Translations under genes and position numbers: made by a program
Shown here: piece after piece, positions 1 through 5,133 of the stretch
Position numbering within the stretch: the stretch's first letter is position 1
Layout of the letters: every line of letters begins with the position of its first letter
Notes under the pieces: model-generated
What the model was told of the DNA's origin: nothing
Seen by the model: only the letters and a program-made list of their open reading frames with translations
Databases searched by the model: none
Assembly (NCBI GenBank): GCA_040754295.1
Contig: JBFMCQ010000136.1
Span: 1-5,579 of the forward strand
Direction: 5' to 3'
DNA: 5,579 bases
Origin: Solimonas sp040754295
Lineage (GTDB): Bacteria; Pseudomonadota; Gammaproteobacteria; Nevskiales; Nevskiaceae

Positions 1-461
1 CGGTCCGGCGCGGCCGGCGCCGGCGCGCGCCGGCGCCGGTGCGCGAAGCCCCAGGCGATGGCGATGCCGGCGGCGAGCAGCAGGAACGGACCCAGCCACA
101 GCAGCCAGGTCGTCGGCTTGAACGGCGGGCGGTACAGCACGAAGTCGCCGTAGCGCGCGGTGACGTACTCGTTGATCTCGGCGTCGCTGCGCCCGGCCAG
201 GATCTGCGCGCGCACTTCCTCGCGCAGGTCGGCGGCGAGCGGCGCATTCGAATCGGCGATCGCCTGGTTCTGGCAGACCAGGCAGCGCAGCTCGTTGACC
301 AGCGCCTGATAGCGCTCCTCGTCTTGAGGCGTCAGGCGCGAGGCGTGAGGCGCAGCACCGGGCTCCTCGGCTTGCGCGTATGCCGCCACCGGCAGGCACA
401 GCGCCAGCACCAGCGCCAGCATCACGCCCGGAGCACCCTTCCTTCCCGCCTTACGCCTCAC
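1..461 (-). CDS. ccmH: CcmH, cytochrome c maturation thiol reductase / haem lyase subunit (3' end beyond window)
   Basis: CcmH is a membrane-anchored periplasmic protein that reduces the CXXCH cysteines of apocytochrome c and works with CcmF in haem ligation. The 153 visible residues begin with a signal peptide (basic RRK and GRK, hydrophobic core about 13-27, likely cleavage near AYAQA at 27-31). The redox motif LRCLVCQNQ is at 58-66 (Cys60 and Cys63), followed by the family-typical helical stretch to RYGDFVLYRPPF (103-114), one membrane segment about 119-137 and a basic Arg/Ala/Pro tail. I chose the GTG at 461-459: it overlaps the ccmG stop as GTGA, has GGAG seven bases upstream and supplies the basic n-region. 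An in-frame ATG at 422-420 is the alternative and would leave a signal peptide without positive charges. The family is usually about 150-160 residues, so little is missing. Residues about 37-46 are encoded by a 7-base tandem repeat. Confidence 0.95.
   Translation of the reverse strand, partial: MRRKAGRKGAPGVMLALVLALCLPVAAYAQAEEPGAAPHASRLTPQDEERYQALVNELRCLVCQNQAIADSNAPLAADLREEVRAQILAGRSDAEINEYVTARYGDFVLYRPPFKPTTWLLWLGPFLLLAAGIAIAWGFAHRRRRAPAPAAPD
14..39. repeat. 26-base perfect palindrome in the ccmH tail
   Basis: Bases 14-39 equal their own reverse complement and consist only of C and G. They encode the Arg/Ala/Pro-rich tail of CcmH just after the membrane segment. In such a GC-rich, low-complexity stretch the palindrome may be chance. 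Confidence 0.7.
326..353. repeat. Four-unit 7-base tandem repeat inside ccmH (GAGGCGT type)
   Basis: On the plus strand the units are GAGGCGT, CAGGCGC, GAGGCGT and GAGGCGC, exactly 28 bases with no gap. On the coding strand they encode CcmH residues about 37-46 (APHASRLTPQ), just after the predicted signal cleavage site and before the conserved domain. Confidence 0.8.
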
Positions 462-466
462 CCCTC
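453..466. repeat. Inverted partner of the GAGGCGT repeat at the ccmG stop/ccmH start
   Basis: ACGCCTCACCCCTC on the plus strand is the reverse complement of GAGGGGTGAGGCGT, which matches the tandem repeat units at 340-353 at 12 of 14 positions but in the opposite orientation. It contains the ccmG stop and the ccmH GTG start. Confidence 0.65.
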
Positions 467-982
467 ATCTCCGGCCGCCATCAGCGGCGCCACCTGCTCC
501 CGCCACGCCGCCTCGGTCAGCGGCCCGATCTGCTTGTAGACGATCGTGCCCTGCGCATCGAGCACGAAGGTCTCCGGTACGCCGTAGACGCCCCAGTCCA
601 GGCCCATGCGCCCCTGCGGATCGGCGACGATGCTGCGGTACGGGTTGCCGTGACGCTGCAGCCAGCGCAGGCCTTCGGCGTCGCTGTCCTTGTAGTCGAT
701 GCCGACGATCTCGATGCCGCTGCGCGACAGCTCCATCAGCAGCGGATGCTCGACGCGGCACGCCGCGCACCAGCTCGCCCAGAAGTTGACGAGCAGCGGC
801 CGGCCGAGCAGGTCGTCGCGGGTGAATGGTGTCTCCTCGCCGACACGGCGCAGCGCGAAGGCCGGCGCCGGCTTGCCGATCAACGGCGACGGTACGATGC
901 GCGGGTCGTGCTGCAGTCCGAACAGGAACAGCACCACGAGCAGCAGCAGTACCGCAGCCGGCAGCAGGTAACGCAGCCGCAT
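458..982 (-). CDS. ccmG: CcmG (DsbE), periplasmic thioredoxin-like thiol:disulfide oxidoreductase
   Basis: CcmG is a membrane-tethered thioredoxin-fold reductant that passes electrons from CcdA/DsbD to CcmH or apocytochrome c. The protein has 174 residues. An uncleaved N-terminal anchor spans about 5-22, followed by the family-typical LIGKPAPAFAL (34-44). The thioredoxin core starts near 50; the active site WCAAC is at 71-75 (Cys72 and Cys75), followed by RVEHP. The GVPETF segment at 134-139 carries the cis-proline Pro136 opposite the active site. NPYRSIVADPQGRMGLDWGVYG aligns well with E. coli CcmG in pattern. The CXXC dipeptide is Ala-Ala rather than the Pro-Thr of E. coli. The ATG overlaps the ccmF stop by one base (TGATG), with GGAG ten bases upstream. 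The stop overlaps the ccmH GTG start. Orthology is secure from motif and position; DsbE is a synonym. Confidence 0.97.
   Translation of the reverse strand: MRLRYLLPAAVLLLLVVLFLFGLQHDPRIVPSPLIGKPAPAFALRRVGEETPFTRDDLLGRPLLVNFWASWCAACRVEHPLLMELSRSGIEIVGIDYKDSDAEGLRWLQRHGNPYRSIVADPQGRMGLDWGVYGVPETFVLDAQGTIVYKQIGPLTEAAWREQVAPLMAAGDEG
469..472 (-). promoter_or_regulatory. Ribosome binding site of ccmH (GGAG)
   Basis: GGAG lies seven bases upstream of the GTG at 461, inside the last codons of ccmG. It supports the GTG start over the ATG at 422, whose nearest purine tract is about 14 bases away. Confidence 0.6.
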
Positions 983-2949
983 CAGGCCGGCACTCCGGCC
1001 GCGGTCTGCGCGTGCTCGCGCGCCACGCGCGCCAGCCGATAGCGGCGATCGCTCAGCGCCAGCAGGCCGCCCAGCGCCATCACGACACCACCGAACCAGA
1101 CCAGCCGCATCATCGGCTTGACGTAGATGCGCAGCGCCCAGTCACCGTTGTCCAGCGGCTCGGCGAGCGCGACATAGAGATCGCGCAGCGGGTTGTGCTC
1201 CACTGCGGCTTCGGTCATCACGTTGTTCTGCGCGCGGTACAGCCGCTTCTCGGGGTACAGCTCGGCGAGCAGGCGGCCGTCGCGACTCACCGTGACCGTG
1301 GCGCGGTCGGCGTCGTAGTTGGGTCCGACATAGGGCTCGACGCCGGCGAGCGTGAACGTGTAGCCGGAGAGCTCGGCGCTCTGCCCGGGGGCGAGCCGCA
1401 GGTCGCGCTCGATGCTGTACAGGCTGACGAAGGTCACGCCGAGCACCCACAGGCCGAGGCCGAAGTGCGCCAGGCTCATCCCCCAGATGGCGCGCGGGGT
1501 CTGCATCAGCCCCGCGGCGCCGCGGGCGCGCCAGCGTCGCCACGGCTCCTCGAAGGCCATGACCAGCGTCCAGACCGCGAGGAAGCCGCCGGCGACGGCG
1601 AGCAGCTCCACGCGTCGCTGCAGCAGCCACGGCAGGCACAGGCCGGCGAGCGCGGCGAGCAGCAGCGGCCAGCGGATGCGCCGCCAGATCTCGGCCGCAC
1701 GCACCTGCTTCCAGCCGACCGCCATCGCCAGCCCGACGATGAAGGCCAGCGGCGCGGCCAACGGCAGGAACACGGCGTTGAAATACGGCGGGCCCACCGA
1801 GATCTTGCCGAGCCCGAAGGCGTCGACGACCAGCGGATACAGCGTGCCGATCAGCACCGCCGCGGCGGCGATCACCAGGAACACGTTGTTCAGCAGCAGC
1901 AGGCCCTCGCGCGAAAACAGCCGCAGCTCGCCCTCGGCGACGAAACGCGGCGCGCGCCAGGCGTAGAGCGCGAATGCGACGCCGAGCACGATCGCGAGAA
2001 AACTGAGGATGAAGACGCCGCGCGCCGGGTCGGTTGCGAAGGCGTGCACCGAGACGAGGATGCCGGAGCGCACGAGGAAGGTGCCGAGCAGCGACAGCGC
2101 GAACGCCAGGATCGCCAGCAGCACGGTCCACGACTTCAGCAGCCCGCGCTTCTCGGTCACCGCCAGCGAATGGATCAGCGCGGTGCCGACCAGCCACGGC
2201 ATGAACGACGCGTTCTCGACCGGGTCCCAGAACCACCAGCCGCCCCAGCCGAGCTCGTGATACGCCCACCACGAGCCAAGCGTGATGCCCAGCGTCAGCG
2301 ACAGCCAGGCCGCGGTCGTCCACGGCCGCGTCCAGCGCGCCCACGCGGTGTCCAGCCGGCCGCTGATCAAGGCGGTGATCGCGAACGCGAACGCGACCGA
2401 AAACCCGACATAGCCCATGTACAGCAGCGGCGGGTGAATCACGAGGCCCGGGTCCTGCAGCAACGGGTTCAGGTCACGGCCGTCGGCCGGCACCGGAAAG
2501 TGCCGGTCGAACGGATTGGACGTCAGCAGGATGAACAGCAGAAAGCCGATGCTCAGCGTACCGAGCACCGCCAGCACCTGCGCCTGCACGTCGCGCGGCA
2601 GGCTGCGGCTGAAGATCGACACCGCGGCGGCCCAGCCGGTCAGCATCAGCATCCACAGCAGCATCGAGCCCTCGTGGGCACCCCAGACGGCGCTCATCCG
2701 GTACATCAGCGGCAGCTGCGAGTGCGCATTGGCGGCCACGTAGGCCACCGACCAGTCGCGCTCGACGAAGGCCCAGGTCAGGCAGACATAGGCCAGCGCC
2801 ACGAGCGCGAACTGCGCCTGCGCGGCCGACGCGCCGACCGCCATCCAGCGCGAATCCCGCCGCCAGACGCCGGCCAGCGGAATCAAGGTCTGCAGCAGCG
2901 CGACGGCCAAGGCGGCGAGCAGCGCGAAATGACCGATCTCGGGAATCAT
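982..2949 (-). CDS. ccmF: CcmF, haem lyase core subunit of cytochrome c maturation
   Basis: CcmF is the large polytopic membrane protein that takes haem from holo-CcmE and, with CcmH, attaches it to apocytochrome c; it also holds a structural haem b. The protein has 655 residues (E. coli 647) with many hydrophobic segments from residue 7 to about 630. The WWD haem-handling domain is at 235-251 (core GGWWFWDPVENASFMPW). Four histidines match the known E. coli ligands H173, H261, H303 and H491: His172 (IHPPLLY), His260 (ALIHSL), His302 (SVHAFA) and His495 (SLAHFG). The N-terminus MIPEIGHFAL and the segment WGAHEGSMLLW (89-99) are also family-typical. The long soluble stretch about 511-610 is periplasmic in the family. 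The ATG overlaps the ccmE stop (ATGA), but no purine-rich ribosome binding site is visible upstream, so translation probably depends on reinitiation from ccmE. The stop overlaps ccmG by one base. Confidence 0.98.
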   Translation of the reverse strand: MIPEIGHFALLAALAVALLQTLIPLAGVWRRDSRWMAVGASAAQAQFALVALAYVCLTWAFVERDWSVAYVAANAHSQLPLMYRMSAVWGAHEGSMLLWMLMLTGWAAAVSIFSRSLPRDVQAQVLAVLGTLSIGFLLFILLTSNPFDRHFPVPADGRDLNPLLQDPGLVIHPPLLYMGYVGFSVAFAFAITALISGRLDTAWARWTRPWTTAAWLSLTLGITLGSWWAYHELGWGGWWFWDPVENASFMPWLVGTALIHSLAVTEKRGLLKSWTVLLAILAFALSLLGTFLVRSGILVSVHAFATDPARGVFILSFLAIVLGVAFALYAWRAPRFVAEGELRLFSREGLLLLNNVFLVIAAAAVLIGTLYPLVVDAFGLGKISVGPPYFNAVFLPLAAPLAFIVGLAMAVGWKQVRAAEIWRRIRWPLLLAALAGLCLPWLLQRRVELLAVAGGFLAVWTLVMAFEEPWRRWRARGAAGLMQTPRAIWGMSLAHFGLGLWVLGVTFVSLYSIERDLRLAPGQSAELSGYTFTLAGVEPYVGPNYDADRATVTVSRDGRLLAELYPEKRLYRAQNNVMTEAAVEHNPLRDLYVALAEPLDNGDWALRIYVKPMMRLVWFGGVVMALGGLLALSDRRYRLARVAREHAQTAAGVPA

Positions 2950-3491
2950 GACGACCGACGGGAATGGGAAACCGGGAATCTGGGGAATCGGGAATCGTCG
3001 GACGCAAGCGACGCGCCCGCCGTCGAAGCAGGGGCGCCCGATACCCGTTTGAACTCGGCGCAGGAATGCTTGCCGCTGGCGTCGGTCAGCTTCTCGGCCA
3101 GCTCCGGCGGCATGTATTCCTCGTCGTGCTTGGCGAGCACTTCCTGCGCGGTGAACACGCCGTCGCTGCCGACACGCCCGGTGGCGACGACGCCCTGCCC
3201 TTCGCGGAACAGGTCCGGCAGGATGCCCTCGTAGCGCACCGGCAGCTGCGCATCGCAGTCGGCGACCGTGAAGGCGATGTTCAGGCCGTCGCCGCGCTTG
3301 ACGCTGCCGGCGACGACCAGACCGCCGAGCCGGATCTTCGCGTCGGCCGGAACGGACCCGGCGACGAGATCACTGGGCGTGTAGAAATACATCATGTTCT
3401 TGCGGAACGCGGTGAACGCGAGCGCGGCGGCGACGCCGATGCCCAGCACCAGCGCCGCGACCGCCACCATCCGCTGCTGTCGTCGAGTCAT
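2946..3491 (-). CDS. ccmE: CcmE, periplasmic haem chaperone
   Basis: CcmE binds haem covalently through a histidine and carries it from CcmC to CcmF. The protein has 181 residues. It has a short basic cytoplasmic N-terminus (MTRRQQR), one membrane anchor about 9-29, then the beta-barrel (OB-fold) domain starting near MMYFYTPSDL (33-42) and including RYEGILPDLFREGQGVV (86-102). The haem site is HDEEYMPPE at 122-130, with His122 as the covalent attachment residue and Tyr126 as the axial ligand by analogy with E. coli HDENYTPPE (H130, Y134). The ATG overlaps the ccmD stop (ATGA); an upstream in-frame start at 3542 is rejected because it lies inside ccmD. The tail is longer than in E. coli (159 residues in total), and its last part, about residues 166-177, is encoded by a GATTCCC-type repeat, giving SRFPRFPVSHS. 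That part is unlikely to be needed for function. Confidence 0.97.
   Translation of the reverse strand: MTRRQQRMVAVAALVLGIGVAAALAFTAFRKNMMYFYTPSDLVAGSVPADAKIRLGGLVVAGSVKRGDGLNIAFTVADCDAQLPVRYEGILPDLFREGQGVVATGRVGSDGVFTAQEVLAKHDEEYMPPELAEKLTDASGKHSCAEFKRVSGAPASTAGASLASDDSRFPRFPVSHSRRSS
2960..2996. repeat. GATTCCC-type short repeat tract at the ccmE/ccmF junction
   Basis: On the plus strand GGGAAT or GGGAAA begins at 2960, 2966, 2974, 2983 and 2990, with spacings of 6, 8, 9 and 7 bases. On the coding strand this reads as five imperfect copies of (GA)TTCCC and encodes residues about 166-177 of CcmE. I associate GATTCCC arrays with intergenic regions of Xanthomonadaceae; that is recollection. A further GGGAATC at 2941-2947 forms codons 1-3 of ccmF. 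Confidence 0.8.
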
Positions 3492-3640
3492 TCGTCGTGC
3501 ACGATTTCGATGAGCCGCCGCCGGCGAACGCGCGGAGCCCACCAGTTCCAGAGAAAAATCGCCGCGGCAAAGCCGAAGCTGCCCCAGACATAGGGCGCGT
3601 AGCCGCTCATCTGCCAGAACCCGGCCGCGACACTCGCCAT
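3488..3640 (-). CDS. ccmD: CcmD, small membrane protein of the CcmABCD haem-release complex
   Basis: CcmD is a one-helix membrane protein that stabilises the CcmC:haem:CcmE complex and is needed for release of holo-CcmE from CcmABC. The protein has 50 residues. GYAPYVWGSFG (13-23) leads into a hydrophobic helix about 16-34, followed by the very basic RVRRRRL (37-43) expected on the cytoplasmic side. These are the usual CcmD hallmarks (YVW near the helix start, an Arg cluster after it). I chose the ATG at 3640-3638, which overlaps the ccmC stop by one base (TGATG) and has a weak GGAG eleven bases upstream. The same frame stays open far upstream, but that stretch lies antiparallel-free inside ccmC in another frame and is not coding. 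The stop overlaps the ccmE ATG. CcmD is poorly conserved in sequence, so position between ccmC and ccmE is part of the evidence. Confidence 0.93.
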   Translation of the reverse strand: MASVAAGFWQMSGYAPYVWGSFGFAAAIFLWNWWAPRVRRRRLIEIVHDE

Positions 3641-4371
3641 CACGATGCCAGCTCCGCGACCCATCCGGTATTGCGCTCGCGCCACAGCAGCTCGTTCTGC
3701 ACGCGGCGCAACACGGCGTAGGCGCAGAACAGAAAGGTTCCGGCGACCGCGGCGTACAGCGGCACCGCCATGTCCGCGCTGATGCTCGGCTTGCCGAGCT
3801 TGAGGATCGTCGAGGTCTGGTGCAGCGAGTTCCACCATTCGACCGAGTACTTCACGATCGGCACGTTGACGACGCCGACGATCGCCAGCAGCGCGCAGGC
3901 GCGCGCGCCGGCACGCGCGTCGTCGAAGGCCTGGTAGAGGCCGATGACGCCGAGATAGAGGAACAGCAGCACCAGCTCCGACGTCAGCCGCGCATCCCAG
4001 ACCCAGTACGCGCCCCACATCGGCTTGCCCCAGAGCATGCCGGTGACCAGCGCCACCGCGGTCATGCTCGCGCCGACCGGTGCGGCGGCGACGAGCACGC
4101 ACTCGGCGAGCTTCATGCGCCAGATCAGCGCGACGACGCCGGCGGCCGCCATCAGCGAGTACAGCGATAGCGACACCGCGGCCGCCGGCACATGCACGTA
4201 GATGATGCGGAACGCGTCCTTCTGCTGATAGTCCGGCGGCGCGAAGACCAGTCCGCCGATCCAGCCCCAGGCCAGCAAGGCGGCGGCCGTCACACCGATC
4301 CACGGGGTCCAGCGCTCCGCCAGCCGGAAGAAGTGCGGCGGCGAGGCGAGACGATGGAACCAGGTCCACAT
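3640..4371 (-). CDS. ccmC: CcmC, haem-handling membrane protein that loads CcmE
   Basis: CcmC presents haem at the outer face of the membrane and is the only Ccm protein strictly required for covalent haem attachment to CcmE. The protein has 243 residues (E. coli 245), with about six membrane segments (roughly 24-42, 62-84, 93-113, 130-148, 158-175 and 205-222). His60 (YVHVPAA) and His184 (NSLHQTST) fall at the same numbers as the E. coli haem ligands. The WWD motif lies at about 115-133 (WGAYWVWDARLTSEL core), with Tyr122 where E. coli has Trp. I chose the ATG at 4371-4369 because MWTWFHRLASPP aligns with the E. coli N-terminus MWKTLHQLAIPP. A GTG 21 bases upstream would add seven residues encoded by the hairpin region. 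A purine-rich GGGAGAGGG (4390-4382) ends ten bases before the ATG. It is separated from ccmB by 96 bases, the only gap in the operon. Confidence 0.98.
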   Translation of the reverse strand: MWTWFHRLASPPHFFRLAERWTPWIGVTAAALLAWGWIGGLVFAPPDYQQKDAFRIIYVHVPAAAVSLSLYSLMAAAGVVALIWRMKLAECVLVAAAPVGASMTAVALVTGMLWGKPMWGAYWVWDARLTSELVLLFLYLGVIGLYQAFDDARAGARACALLAIVGVVNVPIVKYSVEWWNSLHQTSTILKLGKPSISADMAVPLYAAVAGTFLFCAYAVLRRVQNELLWRERNTGWVAELAS

Positions 4372-4381
4372 GGCGGCTACG

Positions 4382-4390
4382 CCCTCTCCC
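4382..4390 (-). promoter_or_regulatory. Ribosome binding site of ccmC (GGGAGAGGG)
   Basis: A purine tract GGGAGAGGG ends ten bases before the ATG at 4371. It is also the 3' arm of a possible long-range stem with 4427-4434, so its accessibility may depend on RNA folding. Confidence 0.6.
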
Positions 4391-4411
4391 ACCGCCTGCT
4401 GCGCAGGCGGT
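4391..4411. repeat. Perfect 9-base inverted repeat (stem-loop) before ccmC
   Basis: The arms ACCGCCTGC and GCAGGCGGT are exact reverse complements around the 3-base loop TGC on the plus strand. The stem is almost all G:C and should form a stable RNA hairpin between ccmB and ccmC. It sits between the second hairpin and the ccmC ribosome binding site. Confidence 0.8.
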
Positions 4412-4415
4412 CCCG

Positions 4416-4434
4416 CCTCCCGCCGAGGGGGAGG
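4416..4434. repeat. 6-base inverted repeat with 7-base loop before ccmC
   Basis: The arms CCTCCC (4416-4421) and GGGAGG (4429-4434) flank GCCGAGG. In the transcript the ccmB-proximal arm (4434-4429) could instead pair with the GGGAGAGGG at 4390-4382, so this hairpin and occlusion of the ccmC ribosome binding site are mutually exclusive. Confidence 0.65.
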
Positions 4435-4467
4435 TCAAACTGGTGTCGCGGTGCGACGTTCACGGGC

Positions 4468-5133
4468 TTAGTCGAATGCGTTGCGTAAGGCTGCGCTGCA
4501 GGCCCACGGAATCAGACTGAACGACAGGGCCAGAATGGCAGCGATGAAGTATAGCGGACCGCTCGCCTGCAGGCCCTCCTGCGCACTGCGCACGGCACCG
4601 GCGCCGAAGATCAGCACCGGCACGATCAGCGGCAGGACCAGCACCGGCAGCAGCAGACCGGCACGCGGCAGGCCGACGACGAGCGCGGCGACGAAGCCGC
4701 CGATGGCGCTGACACAGGGCGTTCCCAGTGCCAGGCCGGCGAAGAGAACCGGCAGACCTTCGGCGCGCATGCCCAGACCCACGGCGAGCGGCAGCGCCAG
4801 CAGCACGAGTGGCAGCCCGGTCAGCAGCCAGTGCACGACGAGCTTCGCGAGCACCGTCAGATACAGCGGCGCGCGCGCGAGGCAGAGCTGCTCGAGCGTG
4901 CCGTCTTCGTAGTCGCCGCGGAACAGGCGCTCGAGCGTGAGCAGCGCGGCCAGCAGCGACGCCACCCAGAGGATCGCCGGCGTGAATGCCGCCAGCCGCG
5001 GGTCGTTGGCCTCTGCGCCGAGGCCGAACAGCGTGACGACGACGACGAGAAAGAACGGCGGCATCAACCAGTCGGTTTTCGTTTGCGCCGCCAGTTGCAG
5101 CTCCCGGCGCAGGATCGCCCAGGCGGCGCTCAC
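4468..5133 (-). CDS. ccmB: CcmB, membrane subunit of the CcmAB ABC transporter-like complex
   Basis: CcmB is the permease-like partner of the CcmA ATPase. ATP hydrolysis by the complex releases holo-CcmE from CcmC/CcmD; it is not thought to export haem. The protein has 221 residues (E. coli 220) and about six membrane segments (roughly 24-40, 52-67, 96-120, 128-153, 160-182 and 194-215). The conserved cytoplasmic loop LERLFRGDYEDGTLEQL (67-83) is the family signature and the probable contact with CcmA. PRAGLLLPVLVLPLIVPVLIF (156-176) is also typical. I chose the GTG at 5133-5131, which overlaps the ccmA stop as GTGA and has GGAGG five bases upstream. The frame stays open further upstream, but that stretch overlaps ccmA and has no membrane-protein character. 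The stop is TAA, followed by the only intergenic gap of the operon. Confidence 0.97.
   Translation of the reverse strand: MSAAWAILRRELQLAAQTKTDWLMPPFFLVVVVTLFGLGAEANDPRLAAFTPAILWVASLLAALLTLERLFRGDYEDGTLEQLCLARAPLYLTVLAKLVVHWLLTGLPLVLLALPLAVGLGMRAEGLPVLFAGLALGTPCVSAIGGFVAALVVGLPRAGLLLPVLVLPLIVPVLIFGAGAVRSAQEGLQASGPLYFIAAILALSFSLIPWACSAALRNAFD

Larger units (their letters stand above)
4372..4467 (-). promoter_or_regulatory. ccmB-ccmC intergenic region with inverted repeats overlapping the ccmC ribosome binding site
   Basis: This is the only non-coding gap in the operon. It contains a perfect 9-base inverted repeat with a 3-base loop (4391-4399 with 4403-4411, arm ACCGCCTGC). A second 6-base inverted repeat with a 7-base loop lies at 4416-4421 with 4429-4434 (arm CCTCCC). 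The purine tract GGGAGAGGG at 4390-4382, the likely ccmC ribosome binding site, can also pair with CCTCCCCC at 4434-4427 at 7 of 8 positions, which would enclose the 9-base hairpin and exclude the second one. No run of U follows any hairpin, so a Rho-independent terminator is not supported. It may be a dispersed REP-like repeat, an RNA-stability element or a translation control; I cannot decide between these from sequence alone. I see no clear promoter in it. Confidence 0.6.

Noticed and set aside
326..353. CRISPR-like array
   Set aside because: The units are 7 bases with no spacers and lie within a coding frame.
1142..2344. 400-codon minus-strand frame overlapping ccmF in another phase
   Set aside because: Low-complexity Arg/Ala-rich product, entirely within ccmF, whose own frame carries the conserved histidines and WWD domain.
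826..3234. Very long plus-strand open frame (802 codons) antisense to ccmF and neighbours
   Set aside because: It is rich in Arg, Gln, Ala and His with no domain pattern and lies opposite well-conserved ccm genes. GC-rich codon bias produces such antisense open frames.
3492..3542. ATG at 3542 as the ccmE start
   Set aside because: It lies inside ccmD and adds 17 residues before a normal CcmE N-terminus. The ATG at 3491 overlaps the ccmD stop in the same way as the other junctions.
4372..4392. GTG at 4392 as the ccmC start
   Set aside because: It would add seven residues encoded by the intergenic hairpin region, whereas the ATG at 4371 aligns with the E. coli CcmC N-terminus.
4391..4434. Rho-independent terminator between ccmB and ccmC
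   Set aside because: Strong hairpins are present, but no U-rich run follows in the transcript, and ccmC onward belongs to the same operon.
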